Assembly (NCBI RefSeq): GCF_014636095.1
Contig: NZ_BMDV01000006.1
Location: forward strand, 174,765-238,764
DNA length: 64,000 bases
Direction: 5' to 3'
DNA from: Acinetobacter modestus
GTDB lineage: Bacteria; Pseudomonadota; Gammaproteobacteria; Pseudomonadales; Moraxellaceae
The notes beneath the pieces were generated by a model. It ran no database searches. It saw only the letters and a list, made by a program, of their open reading frames with translations, and was not told the origin of the DNA. The position numbers were made by a program, and so were the translations under genes. Positions 1 through 9,082 of the stretch are shown here, piece by piece (positions within the stretch are counted from its first letter, which is position 1; every line of letters begins with the position of its first letter).

Positions 1-876
1 AATCGGAACACGTAATGACAAATCACCAGACTTCATTTTATTTAAAGCAAGACGAACCTGACGAATTTTCCGCTCAAGCGGTAGAATTAAACCGTAAACA
101 CCTAGACTTAATAAGAATAAGCTAAATAAGGTAATACCTGCTGAAAGCTGAAAAGGCATCCAATTAAACATTGGAACTGGACCTAAGATAAGGACTTGTG
201 CAGGATGATTTGGCATTGGAGAAACAATTGAAATCGTTGTACCACGTACAGTTGCACTATCCTTATATAACAGAATACTTTGGTCTTGACGTAAACGACC
301 GATTTGCTCTGAATCTAGATTAATATCTTTAATATTGGCAATCGTAATCGGATAGTAAAAATGCTTTTTAATTCTTTCTAAATATTCACGCTCTTGCCCC
401 GGATAAAAAATCAAATAATCCAGTACAAAAATTGGCAATGCCTTCATTTGGCGCTCGCCGAGCTTATCCACTTTGATATAAAGATAATGTTTCGCATCAT
501 CTTTCAGGCCAATAATGATATAACCCACACCATTATTGGCATCATAACGAACCACTGATTTCTGTTCAGCAATCCGCTTTTTCTCAGTACGAGAAAGCTC
601 TACACGTGCTGCATCAACATAGTAGATTGGAAGTTCTAGTAAATCGGAGGCATCAGAAATCCAATCTAGCTTTTGTTGTTTTTGAGGCTGTCGAGATACC
701 CCCTCACTGATGACATATGAAATACCATCCGTCAGAGATTCACGATATTCTTGCGCGCGTTGATAGTTGATGACCTGTACCAGCAAATAACAAAATGCGG
801 CAACAACAACAACTAAAACCACTAATCCAGCATAAATTCGCAAGAAAATGCTGTTTTTTAGTACTCGACTTACCAT
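1..876 (-). CDS. bfmS: BfmS sensor histidine kinase, N-terminal part (cut by the window edge)
   Basis: The first 292 codons of the sensor kinase paired with BfmR; the kinase core lies beyond the left edge. Translation from ATG at 876 starts MVSRVLKNSIFLRIYAG and gives a first membrane segment at about residues 14-34, a periplasmic domain of about 200 residues, a second hydrophobic segment at about 235-260, and the start of a HAMP linker (PLERKIRQVRLALNKMKSGD). This is the normal layout of an inner-membrane two-component sensor. In Acinetobacter the BfmRS pair controls envelope, capsule, pilus and stress genes (family knowledge). It lies 40 bp after bfmR on the same strand, so the two are probably cotranscribed. 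The histidine box and ATP domain cannot be checked here. Confidence 0.88.
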   Translation of the reverse strand, partial: MVSRVLKNSIFLRIYAGLVVLVVVVAAFCYLLVQVINYQRAQEYRESLTDGISYVISEGVSRQPQKQQKLDWISDASDLLELPIYYVDAARVELSRTEKKRIAEQKSVVRYDANNGVGYIIIGLKDDAKHYLYIKVDKLGERQMKALPIFVLDYLIFYPGQEREYLERIKKHFYYPITIANIKDINLDSEQIGRLRQDQSILLYKDSATVRGTTISIVSPMPNHPAQVLILGPVPMFNWMPFQLSAGITLFSLFLLSLGVYGLILPLERKIRQVRLALNKMKSGDLSLRVPI

Positions 877-916
877 AAGGGAAATAAATCCAAGCTAATT
901 TAAAGCAAGACGCAAA

Positions 917-1633
917 TTATATCCCGTTAGTTTCTTTAACGAATAAATAACCTTTGCTACGCACAGTTTTGATACGTTTTGGATTTTCTGGATCATCACC
1001 AATTTTTGGACGAATACGTGAAATACGCACATCGATCGAACGGTCTTGACCATCGTATTCAATACCACGGAGACGCTCAAAAATATCTTCACGAGATAAA
1101 ATGCGCCCTGCGTTTGAAGCTAGCAACCACAATAAGTCATATTCAGCGCTCGTAAAATCAACCAGCTCACCATTTAAAGTTACTGAACGGCCACCGTTAT
1201 CAATCACGAGATCATCAAACTCGATACGTTGAGCAACTTCGTCTTCAACTGTTTTATCAGTACGGCGTAATAAAGCACGAATACGAGCTAATAAAACACG
1301 TGGTTGAACGGGTTTAGCAACATAATCATCTGCGCCCATTTCTAAACCAAGTACCTGATCCATATCTTCAGTACGTGCAGTTAACATCAAAATAGGCTGA
1401 TGATAGTGTGGACGAACTTCTCGACAAACGGTTAAACCATCTGCACCTGGTAACATCACATCCAATACAACTAAATCTGGCTGCTCACTGATAATACGGC
1501 GAATCGCACGATTACCATCTGTTTCGACCCCAACTTCTAAACCGTTACGAATCAAATACTCTTGTGTTAAGCGTGCTAAGCGTTCGTCATCTTCAACGAT
1601 CAAAATCTTTGGTAACTTTTCTTCTTGGCTCAT
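917..1633 (-). CDS. bfmR: BfmR response regulator (OmpR/PhoB family)
   Basis: DNA-binding partner of BfmS, 238 aa. Receiver domain at about residues 8-123 with acidic pocket E14-D15-D16, phosphoacceptor D58 in LVVLDVMLPGADG, conserved Thr in MLTARTEDMD and Lys in DDYVAKPVQP. A winged-helix output domain of the OmpR type fills about 135-235 (FTSAEYDLLWLLASNAG, SIDVRISRIRPKIG, VRSKGYLF). The ATG at 1633 has an AGGGG ribosome-binding site about 8 bases upstream. It is the first gene of the bfmR-bfmS pair, transcribed away from nrdA. In Acinetobacter this regulator is known for biofilm, capsule and stress control; nothing in this sequence is unusual for the family. Confidence 0.96.
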   Translation of the reverse strand: MSQEEKLPKILIVEDDERLARLTQEYLIRNGLEVGVETDGNRAIRRIISEQPDLVVLDVMLPGADGLTVCREVRPHYHQPILMLTARTEDMDQVLGLEMGADDYVAKPVQPRVLLARIRALLRRTDKTVEDEVAQRIEFDDLVIDNGGRSVTLNGELVDFTSAEYDLLWLLASNAGRILSREDIFERLRGIEYDGQDRSIDVRISRIRPKIGDDPENPKRIKTVRSKGYLFVKETNGI

Positions 1634-1921
1634 TTGTATGCCCCTACAATTAGAGTGAATCTATCTATAAAAATCTGACAGATACATTGGTTTATGTTTT
1701 GCAATATACACACGTTTACATTGTAAACAAGTAGGCGTTCACCAAACTGATACACGGCTAAGCACTTTTGTTATATTTTTATTAAAATTATGAATTTTAA
1801 TATATTTTTTAATTTCATCTGCTTTTTCCGACAGGATGAATTTTTAGTATAGATTTTGTGCCAATGTTAAACAATTTGTTTCTTTCTTCACCCAAAATAA
1901 TTTAAGTGTTTGTTTTTTGAC

Positions 1922-1942
1922 TTATCCACAGAGTTATCTATA
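1922..1942 (+). promoter_or_regulatory. Two DnaA boxes upstream of nrdA
   Basis: A perfect consensus 9-mer TTATCCACA at 1922-1930 is followed at exactly 12 bp by a degenerate copy TTATCTATA at 1934-1942, in the same orientation. They lie about 240 bp before the nrdA start in the bfmR-nrdA intergenic region. DnaA boxes in front of nrdAB are known in E. coli, where DnaA helps couple ribonucleotide reductase expression to replication initiation. The same role here is inferred. Confidence 0.7.
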
Positions 1943-2044
1943 AGCCTTTTTTAATGGCTTTGTTATGCTATGTGCCTGTGAATTCAGCAGTTAAGACATG
2001 AAAAAAAATTTACCAAAATGTCAAGGATTGATCTGCTGTAAAAA

Positions 2045-2092
2045 ATCCCGTATCTTGTGTTGAAAATAAACTTTAACCACTAAGTATTGTGT
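2045..2092 (+). promoter_or_regulatory. Tandem NrdR boxes in the nrdA promoter region
   Basis: Two 16-mers resemble the NrdR consensus (acaCwATATwtwGTGT): ATCCCGTATCTTGTGT at 2045-2060 and CCACTAAGTATTGTGT at 2077-2092. Their starts are 32 bp apart, about three helical turns, which is the spacing typical of NrdR box pairs. The right halves (TTGTGT) are identical. A possible -35-like TTGAAA (2060-2065) lies between them, so bound NrdR would cover the promoter. NrdR itself is not encoded in the window. Confidence 0.75.
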
Positions 2093-2178
2093 TTATCCCT
2101 CAAACATCGTGGCATACATTTTGCTCGATTCAAACGGTCTATGAACATAAAAATAGATGATAATGGAGCTATGCTGAC

Positions 2179-5013
2179 ATGAGCATCATCACTTCTACTC
2201 CTGGTCAAATTCAGGTAATTAAGCGCACTGGTGAAATCGCGTCTTTTAATGCCGAGAAGATTTCTGTTGCGATCGGGAAAGCCTTTTTAGCTGTTGAAGG
2301 TCAACAAGGTGCTGACTCTAGTCGCATCCATGACCGTATCACTCAATTAACAGAGATGGTACTCAATACTTTTAATCGTCGTTTACCTTCTGGCGGTACG
2401 ATTCATATCGAAGAAATTCAAGACCAAGTTGAATTGGCATTGATGCGTACAGGCGAGCAAAAAGTTGCACGTGCCTACGTTATTTATCGTGAACAACGTG
2501 CCACTGCTCGTCAGCAAGCAGGCGCGAACCACCATCCTACCCTTCAAATCACTGATAATAATGGTCAGCTCCAACCATTAGACCTCGGTGCACTCACAGC
2601 GACAATCGAAACAGCAAGTGAAGGTTTGGAAGGGATTGATGTTCAAGCGATCGTCGATGAAACCGTTAAAAACTTATACAACGGCGTAAAAGAAAGCGAC
2701 ATCGCAACGACCATGATGATGGCAACACGTACTCGTATCGAGCAAGAGCCAAACTACACGTATGTGACTGCACGCTTATTACGTAATGAGCTAGTGAGCA
2801 CAGGTTTAGAGTTCTTAGGTCTATCTACAGACACATTAGAAAATGATGCTTTAGAAACTTTCTTGAAGAAAGGGATCGAGCTTGACCTTCTTTCTGCTGA
2901 TCTTCTTGATTTTGACCTTGCAAAATTGGCAGCAGCGATCCAACCAGAACGTTCAAACCAGTTTACTTATTTAGGTCTACAAACTTTATTTGACCGTTAC
3001 TTCATTCACTCAAATGGCGTACGTTTCGAATTACCGCAATTATTCTTTATGCGCGTATCGATGGGTCTATCATTAAATGAAGAAAATAAAGAAGAACGTG
3101 CAATTGAGTTCTATAACTTATTGTCTAGCTTCGACTACATGGCTTCTACGCCAACCCTGTTTAACTCTGGTACATTACGTCCACAATTATCAAGCTGTTA
3201 TTTAACAACAATTGGTGATGACCTATATGACATTTATGGTGCAATGCGTGACAACGCTATGCTGTCTAAATGGGCGGGTGGTTTAGGTAATGACTGGACA
3301 CCTGTGCGTGCTTTGAACTCGTATATCAAAGGCACAAACGGTAAATCACAAGGTGTTGTTCCATTCCTGAAAGTTGCCAACGATACGGCTGTTGCAGTGA
3401 ACCAAGGTGGTAAGCGTAAAGGTGCAGTCTGTGCATACCTCGAAACTTGGCACTTAGATGTTGAAGAATTCCTAGAGCTACGTAAAAACACAGGTGATGA
3501 TCGTCGTCGTACTCACGACATGAATACAGCGAACTGGGTTCCTGACTTGTTCATGCAACGTGTATTTGAAGATGCTGAATGGACACTATTCACGCCTTCT
3601 GAAACACCAGACTTGCATGATTTAACGGGTGCTGAATTTGCTGAGCGTTATGCACACTACGAAGCTGTAGCAAAACAAGAAAACATGCTCCACAAGAAAG
3701 TACGTGCGAAAGACTTATGGCGCAAAATGCTTTCGATGTTGTTCGAAACAGGTCATCCGTGGATTACATTCAAAGACGTATGTAACTTACGTTCACCACA
3801 ACAACACGTGGGCGTAGTTCACTCATCTAACTTGTGTACAGAAATCACTTTAAATACAAACCAAGATGAGATCGCGGTCTGTAACTTAGGTTCGATTAAC
3901 CTTGTACAACACGTTCAAGGCGGTGTATTGGATCGTGAGAAATTAGCACGCACCATTAAAACTGCGGTACGTATGCTCGATAACGTCATCGACATTAACT
4001 ACTACGCTGTACCACAAGCGAAAAACTCGAACATGAAACACCGCCCTGTGGGTATGGGTATCATGGGCTTCCAAGATGCACTTTATGAAATGGGCATTGC
4101 TTATGGTTCAGATGCAGCAGTCGATTTTGCTGATGAATCAATGGAAGTAATCAGCTATTACGCAATCGAAACATCAAGTAACCTTGCAATCGAACGTGGT
4201 GCTTATTCAACATTTAAAGGTTCATTGTGGGATCAAGGGATTCTGCCAATCGACTCTTTAGAAATCGTTGCGAAATCTCGTCCAGAGCGTATGTTCGAAG
4301 TTGATCGTACTCAACGTTTAGATTGGGATAGCTTACGTACTAAAGTTCAAAAAGACGGTATGCGTAACTCGAATGTGATGGCAATTGCACCTACTGCAAC
4401 GATCTCTAACATTTGTGGCGTGTCTCAATCAATTGAGCCAACATTCCAGAACTTGTATGTGAAATCTAACCTTTCTGGTGAATTCACTGTAATCAACCCT
4501 TACCTTGTTCGTGCATTAAAACAACGTGGTCTGTGGGATACTGTGATGGTGAATGACCTGAAACACTTCGAAGGCTCAGTACAAAAGATTGCGCGTATTC
4601 CTGAAGAATTAAAAGCAATCTTCGCAACTGCGTTTGAAGTGGATACACGTTGGATCGTAGATGCTGCATCTCGTCGTCAAAAGTGGATCGATCAAGCACA
4701 GTCATTGAACCTTTACATCGCTGGCGCGAATGGTAAGAAACTTGACATCACCTATAAGATGGCATGGTTACGTGGTCTTAAAACTACGTATTACCTCCGA
4801 GCTTTAGGTGCAACATCTGCTGAGAAATCAACAATTAATACTGGTGCACTGAATGCAGTAAAACCAGCGACAATTGAAGCACCTATCGTTGCGGCTCAAG
4901 CAGTTGAAGAGAAAAAACCTGAAGTTCAAGTTGAAGAAGATGGTTTCACAACAGCAGCTCCAGTACCAATGGCTTGTTCAATCGACAATCCAGATTGTGA
5001 AGCTTGTCAGTAA
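2179..5013 (+). CDS. nrdA: Class Ia ribonucleoside-diphosphate reductase, alpha subunit
   Basis: Large catalytic subunit (944 aa) that makes dNDPs from NDPs with the NrdB radical subunit in the cytoplasm. An N-terminal ATP-cone (IQVIKRTGEIASFNAEKI, about residues 11-110) is followed by a second cone-like segment (about 130-210), so the protein is longer than the 761-aa E. coli NrdA and closer to the double-cone NrdA of Pseudomonas. Active-site landmarks are LSSCYLTTIGDD, SNLCTEITLN, GSINL and the C-terminal shuttle cysteines in CSIDNPDCEACQ. Start: GGAG at 2165-2168 fits ATG 2179; an earlier ATG at 2171 opens only a three-codon frame. DnaA and NrdR sites lie upstream. nrdB follows after two small genes. 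Confidence 0.97.
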   Translation: MSIITSTPGQIQVIKRTGEIASFNAEKISVAIGKAFLAVEGQQGADSSRIHDRITQLTEMVLNTFNRRLPSGGTIHIEEIQDQVELALMRTGEQKVARAYVIYREQRATARQQAGANHHPTLQITDNNGQLQPLDLGALTATIETASEGLEGIDVQAIVDETVKNLYNGVKESDIATTMMMATRTRIEQEPNYTYVTARLLRNELVSTGLEFLGLSTDTLENDALETFLKKGIELDLLSADLLDFDLAKLAAAIQPERSNQFTYLGLQTLFDRYFIHSNGVRFELPQLFFMRVSMGLSLNEENKEERAIEFYNLLSSFDYMASTPTLFNSGTLRPQLSSCYLTTIGDDLYDIYGAMRDNAMLSKWAGGLGNDWTPVRALNSYIKGTNGKSQGVVPFLKVANDTAVAVNQGGKRKGAVCAYLETWHLDVEEFLELRKNTGDDRRRTHDMNTANWVPDLFMQRVFEDAEWTLFTPSETPDLHDLTGAEFAERYAHYEAVAKQENMLHKKVRAKDLWRKMLSMLFETGHPWITFKDVCNLRSPQQHVGVVHSSNLCTEITLNTNQDEIAVCNLGSINLVQHVQGGVLDREKLARTIKTAVRMLDNVIDINYYAVPQAKNSNMKHRPVGMGIMGFQDALYEMGIAYGSDAAVDFADESMEVISYYAIETSSNLAIERGAYSTFKGSLWDQGILPIDSLEIVAKSRPERMFEVDRTQRLDWDSLRTKVQKDGMRNSNVMAIAPTATISNICGVSQSIEPTFQNLYVKSNLSGEFTVINPYLVRALKQRGLWDTVMVNDLKHFEGSVQKIARIPEELKAIFATAFEVDTRWIVDAASRRQKWIDQAQSLNLYIAGANGKKLDITYKMAWLRGLKTTYYLRALGATSAEKSTINTGALNAVKPATIEAPIVAAQAVEEKKPEVQVEEDGFTTAAPVPMACSIDNPDCEACQ

Positions 5014-5034
5014 TTAGATCTTGGAGAAACCCTT

Positions 5035-5060
5035 CTTAAATAAAGTAGGGTTTATTTAAG
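5035..5060 (+). repeat. AT-rich inverted repeat after nrdA
   Basis: A perfect 10-bp inverted repeat (CTTAAATAAA at 5035-5044, TTTATTTAAG at 5051-5060) with a 6-base loop lies just after the nrdA stop and before the next small gene. It has no T-tract of terminator type. It could be an mRNA-processing or stabilising hairpin inside the nrd operon; this is inference. Confidence 0.5.
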
Positions 5061-5084
5061 ATTTAAAGGAAAGAGGCAAAGATT

Positions 5085-5213
5085 ATGTTGAATATTAGCC
5101 ATAACTACATGTTAGGACTAGGTGTTTTAATCTTTGCCTTTATTTTCTTTTATGTACCAATGGTCTATGCATTTTTAGCCATTCGGAAACAACAGCGCAA
5201 GCAAGATCAATAA
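5085..5213 (+). CDS. Small single-pass membrane protein between nrdA and nrdB
   Basis: A 42-aa reading frame beginning MLNISHNYMLGLGVLIFAF. One hydrophobic segment (about residues 9-32) is followed by a basic tail (RKQQRKQDQ), which predicts an inner-membrane protein with a cytoplasmic C-terminus. A purine-rich AAAGGAAAGAGG precedes the ATG. It sits 71 bp after nrdA and 24 bp before the next gene on the same strand. I do not recognise a family and assign no function. A real small gene is likely because of the RBS, the strong helix and the fit between its neighbours. Confidence 0.6.
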   Translation: MLNISHNYMLGLGVLIFAFIFFYVPMVYAFLAIRKQQRKQDQ

Positions 5214-5237
5214 AGTGCTTTATTGGGAAGTAGAACT

Positions 5238-5702
5238 ATGCTTCAACCTGATTTAGAACGATATGCTAATGCCCCTGCTGTTTTAGTACAGATTTATGTC
5301 GATCGGATAGTACTTCATTATCCATCTTCAACAGAATATCTAACTGAATGTGCACAGTTTTCACATCCACGTTCGTTATTAGGTGATTTTAATATCGCTG
5401 AAACTGCATTAACGCAGTTACTCAAACGTGGTGGTGGCGGTTTTAAGTATCTAGCTCCTTATATGTTTATTCAAGCAATGGAGCGAATGGAATTTGGTTT
5501 AACACAAGTAGAAATACGAGCATTACAAGAGCTAGGGCTAAATAGCGGGGCAAGAGCGATTGCCATTTATGATGAAACAGGCAAATTATTAACGCCAAAC
5601 TCACTTCCCGCAACTATCAATCTCAAACGTTTAGCGATGATGGGATTGATTATTACCGTTTTTGTTCTGCTGTGTTTTTTATGCGCCATTTTCATTTTTT
5701 AA
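5238..5702 (+). CDS. Hypothetical protein with C-terminal membrane anchor, nrd operon
   Basis: A 154-aa protein from ATG 5238 (MLQPDLERYANAPAVLVQIY), chosen over the upstream TTG at 5223 because GGGAAG lies 7 bases before it. Residues 1-125 are soluble-looking; about 129-153 form a very hydrophobic helix (AMMGLIITVFVLLCFLCAIF) that ends the protein, so it is probably a tail-anchored protein. An acidic-basic segment FKYLAPYMFIQAMERMEFGL is the most distinctive part. I do not recognise a family. It lies between nrdA and nrdB in the same direction, with a 41-bp gap to nrdB, so it is likely cotranscribed with them. No link to nucleotide reduction can be shown. Confidence 0.75.
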   Translation: MLQPDLERYANAPAVLVQIYVDRIVLHYPSSTEYLTECAQFSHPRSLLGDFNIAETALTQLLKRGGGGFKYLAPYMFIQAMERMEFGLTQVEIRALQELGLNSGARAIAIYDETGKLLTPNSLPATINLKRLAMMGLIITVFVLLCFLCAIFIF

Positions 5703-5743
5703 AACTGCAATGTAAATAAATTAAGATTATAGTGAGATTAAAT

Positions 5744-7027
5744 ATGTCTATCCTTAGCTGGGACGATTTTGAAGATGATACGCAAAAACCGACTGCACCT
5801 GAACACAAGTCTGCGTCCCTCGACTCGCAAAAAACGGTTAATACGCAAGTGGTATCTGATTCAGAGCAACCATCGCCGCGCGTGGCAGTTGCACAACCCA
5901 CTGGAACCAGTACCATCCGATCAACAAATCCAACCGATTCGTTGGCTCGAGCATCTCAAGCCTTAGAAAACCTTGATGTTGCACCAGGCTTAGAAGAGCT
6001 TGAAATGGGTGCACAGCGCGTACAAGTTGATGATAAAGCTATGATCAACTGTCGTGCAGACTTAAACCAGCTTGTTCCATTTAAATACGAGTGGGCTTGG
6101 CAAAAGTATCTTGACGGGTGTGCAAACCACTGGATGCCGCAAGAAGTGAACATGAACCATGACATCGCGCTTTGGAAGTCTGAAAATGGCTTAACAGAAG
6201 ATGAGCGTACGATTGTAATGCGTTCTTTAGGTTTCTTCTCAACTGCAGATTCGTTGGTTGCAAACAACTTGGTATTAGCAATCTACCGCCATATTACAAA
6301 CCCTGAATGCCGCCAATATATTTTGCGTCAAGCATTTGAAGAAGCGATTCATACACATGCGTATCAATACTGTATTGAATCTTTAGGTATGGATGAAGGC
6401 GAAGTCTTCAACATGTATCGTGAGATTCCTAGTGTTGCGCGTAAAGCGTCATGGGGCTTGAAATATACACAATCTTTAACTGATCCTAATTTCCATACAG
6501 GAACACCTGAAAACGACCAACGTTTACTTCGTAACTTGATCGCATTCTACTGTGTACTTGAAGGTATCTTCTTCTACTGTGGCTTTACTCAAATCTTGAG
6601 TATGGGTCGTCGTAACAAGATGAACGGTGTTGCTGAACAGTTCCAATACATCCTACGTGATGAATCTATGCACTTGAACTTTGGTATTGATATGATCAAC
6701 CAAATCAAGATTGAGAACCCTCACCTTTGGACTGCTGAATTCCAACAAGAAGTCATTCAAATGATTCTTGAAGGTACAATGCTTGAAATCGAATATGCAC
6801 GTGACACGATGCCACGAGGTGTATTAGGTATGAATGCAAGCATGATGGAAGAATATTTGAAGTTCATCTGTAACCGTCGTTTATCGCAACTTGGTTTACC
6901 AGAGCAATTCGCTGGTGTAACAAACCCATTTGCATGGATGTCTGAAATGATGGACTTGCGTAAAGAAAAGAATTTCTTTGAGACGCGCGTAACAGACTAC
7001 CAAACTGGTGGTGCGTTAAGCTGGTAA
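5744..7027 (+). CDS. nrdB: Class Ia ribonucleoside-diphosphate reductase, beta subunit
   Basis: Radical-generating small subunit, 427 aa from ATG 5744 ([12 protein letters not shown]); the frame can open at GTG 5732 but MSILSWDDF is the family-like start. An acidic, low-complexity extension of about 90 residues precedes the ferritin-like core. Di-iron ligand motifs are visible in [10 protein letters not shown] and DESMHLNF, and the likely tyrosyl-radical residue is the Tyr of CRQYIL by comparison with eukaryotic-type R2. The protein is longer than E. coli NrdB (376 aa) because of the N-terminal extension. It partners NrdA and ends in a clear terminator at 7045-7073. Confidence 0.97.
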   Translation: MSILSWDDFEDDTQKPTAPEHKSASLDSQKTVNTQVVSDSEQPSPRVAVAQPTGTSTIRSTNPTDSLARASQALENLDVAPGLEELEMGAQRVQVDDKAMINCRADLNQLVPFKYEWAWQKYLDGCANHWMPQEVNMNHDIALWKSENGLTEDERTIVMRSLGFFSTADSLVANNLVLAIYRHITNPECRQYILRQAFEEAIHTHAYQYCIESLGMDEGEVFNMYREIPSVARKASWGLKYTQSLTDPNFHTGTPENDQRLLRNLIAFYCVLEGIFFYCGFTQILSMGRRNKMNGVAEQFQYILRDESMHLNFGIDMINQIKIENPHLWTAEFQQEVIQMILEGTMLEIEYARDTMPRGVLGMNASMMEEYLKFICNRRLSQLGLPEQFAGVTNPFAWMSEMMDLRKEKNFFETRVTDYQTGGALSW

Positions 7028-7044
7028 GGTCATTTACCGAGTGG

Positions 7045-7073
7045 AAAAAGGCTGTCATTAGACAGCCTTTTTT
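7045..7073 (+). terminator. Rho-independent terminator of the nrd operon
   Basis: Hairpin AAGGCTGTC-att-GACAGCCTT followed by a T-run, 18 bp after the nrdB stop. Confidence 0.92.
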
Positions 7074-7362
7074 AATGGTTATAAATATTAAATGTCCCTT
7101 TAACCTACAAAACTTAGATTGACTAGAATAAGAAACAATAAAACCTATAATCTACTATTCAAAATGACTTGAATAATACATATTGCAACACTTGGTATAC
7201 CAAAATCCTTTCTATTTTAAAGTAAAATTCACAAACTTTTTCTCCAAACATCAGTCAAGACAACCCTTTTACTGATGTGCCTTTATTGCGCCAATTCTTA
7301 TCGAAATCCTTTCTCTCTATATTACCGATATAGGGAGTCATTTAATTTTTAAGGTAAATTGA
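7074..7362 (+). promoter_or_regulatory. Upstream region of mqo with an inverted repeat at 7313-7337
   Basis: AT-rich gap of 289 bp. The one clear structure is CTCTCTATAT-taccg-ATATAGGGAG (7313-7337), a 10-bp inverted repeat with one G-T type mismatch, 25 bp before the mqo start codon. It could be an operator or a leader hairpin. An AAGGT ribosome-binding site follows at about 7351. I see no other gene or site here. Confidence 0.45.
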
Positions 7363-9003
7363 ATGAAAAAATTCTGGAAGTATTTATTAGTACTATTGGT
7401 AGTACTAATAGTGATTGCTATTGCCTTTCTTTTTAGACCAATTACGTCTAAGGCAATTAAAACGAAAAATGATGAAACTGTTGTTGATGCTGTATTGGTC
7501 GGCGGTGGAATCATGAGTGCCACACTTGGTACTTACCTCAATGAGTTACAACCTGACTGGAACATCCGCATGTATGAACGTCTTGATGCTGTCGCACAAG
7601 AAAGTTCAAATGGCTTTAACAATGCGGGTACAGGACACTCTGGCTTTATGGAAATGAATTATACCGAAGAAAAAGACGGTAAAATGGACATTTCTAAAGC
7701 GGTTAAAGTGGCAAGCCAATTTGAAATTGCTAAGCAATTCTGGGCTTACCAAGTGAAACAAGGTGTATTAGAAACACCTAGTACATTCATTAACCCAGTA
7801 CCACACATTGCATTCGTATGGGGCGATAACGTCAACTTCATGGAAAAGCGTTATGCTGCCATGGTTCAAAATCCGTTATTCGCTGGCATGAAATTGAGTG
7901 AAGACAAAGCTGAAATTCAACAATGGGCACCATTGGTGATGGACGGTCGTGATCCTCAGCAAAAAGTGGCTGCAACCCGCATGGACGTTGGTTCTGACGT
8001 GAATTACGGTGCAATCACCAAGCAATTGATTAACAATCTCGAGAAAAGTCCAAACTTTAAACTCAGAACTTCAACTGAAGTCACTGGGATTAGTAAGAAT
8101 GACGATCATACTTGGTCTGTTGCATTCAAAGATGTCAAATCTGGTGAAGTCAGTCATGTAAAAACACGTTTCGTGTTTATTGGTGCTGGCGGTGCTGCAA
8201 TTAAATTATTGCAAATGACTGGTTTACCAGAAGCGCAACAATATGCTGGTTTCCCTGTGGGTGGTGAGTTCCTTGTGACTGACAATCCTGCAGTAACAGC
8301 AAAACACACAGCCAAAGTCTATGGTCGTGCAGATCTGGGTGCGCCTCCGATGTCTGTTCCACATATCGATACCCGTTATATCGACGGTAAAAAATATGTG
8401 TTGTTTGGCCCATTTGCAACCTATTCAAACAAGTTCCTAAAACATGGTTCACAGCTTGATTTGCTTGCATCGACCAACAAAAATAACGTGTTGCCTATGG
8501 CTGCAATTGGTCTACAAAATGCTGATCTTGTTCAGTATCTGGTAAGCCAAGTATTGATGTCTGATGCAGATCGTTTCAACGAGTTGAAAAAATACTACCC
8601 TGAAGCTAATCCAAAAGATTGGCATTTACAACAAGGTGGTCAACGTGTTCAGATCATCAAAAAAGAGCCAGGTAAACCTGCGAAATTGCAATTTGGTACA
8701 GAAATTTTTGCCTCTAAAGACAAGTCTGTAACCGCATTGTTAGGCGCCTCTCCGGGTGCTTCAACTTCACCGTACATTATGCTCAGCTTGCTTGAAAAAG
8801 CCTTCCCTGAGCAAACTAAAGGTGAATGGAATGGCAAGTTACATGAAATCGTGCGCTCTTATGGTAAAGACCTTTCAACTGATCCAGCGTTGTTAGATCA
8901 AATCCGTCAGTACTCAAGTTCAACTTTAGGCTTGAACTATACGACTCCTACAAACTTGGTTCCTGCCAAGAAAGTCGAAAAAGCGGAAGCTGTTGCTCAA
9001 TAA
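7363..9003 (+). CDS. mqo: Malate:quinone oxidoreductase
   Basis: FAD enzyme of 546 aa that oxidises malate to oxaloacetate and passes electrons to quinone, bypassing NAD-linked malate dehydrogenase in the TCA cycle. An N-terminal hydrophobic helix (about residues 5-23, [18 protein letters not shown]) would anchor it to the inner membrane; E. coli Mqo lacks such a helix. The FAD dinucleotide fold follows ([18 protein letters not shown]), and the family motifs [14 protein letters not shown] and [16 protein letters not shown] are present. It is a single-gene unit with its own upstream region and a terminator at 9021-9052. Codons 8-16 form a perfect 11-bp inverted repeat in the mRNA (7385-7410). 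Confidence 0.96.
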   Translation: MKKFWKYLLVLLVVLIVIAIAFLFRPITSKAIKTKNDETVVDAVLVGGGIMSATLGTYLNELQPDWNIRMYERLDAVAQESSNGFNNAGTGHSGFMEMNYTEEKDGKMDISKAVKVASQFEIAKQFWAYQVKQGVLETPSTFINPVPHIAFVWGDNVNFMEKRYAAMVQNPLFAGMKLSEDKAEIQQWAPLVMDGRDPQQKVAATRMDVGSDVNYGAITKQLINNLEKSPNFKLRTSTEVTGISKNDDHTWSVAFKDVKSGEVSHVKTRFVFIGAGGAAIKLLQMTGLPEAQQYAGFPVGGEFLVTDNPAVTAKHTAKVYGRADLGAPPMSVPHIDTRYIDGKKYVLFGPFATYSNKFLKHGSQLDLLASTNKNNVLPMAAIGLQNADLVQYLVSQVLMSDADRFNELKKYYPEANPKDWHLQQGGQRVQIIKKEPGKPAKLQFGTEIFASKDKSVTALLGASPGASTSPYIMLSLLEKAFPEQTKGEWNGKLHEIVRSYGKDLSTDPALLDQIRQYSSSTLGLNYTTPTNLVPAKKVEKAEAVAQ

Positions 9004-9020
9004 GCGAAGCTAAGCAGATT

Positions 9021-9052
9021 AAAAAGGGAGGAGTTTCCACTCTTCCCTTTTT
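9021..9052 (+). terminator. Rho-independent terminator after mqo
   Basis: Stem AAAGGGAGGAGT / ACTCTTCCCTTT with one wobble pair and a 4-base loop, then a T-run. Confidence 0.88.
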
Positions 9053-9082
9053 CTTTATTTGTATTTTATAAATCTACGCCTT

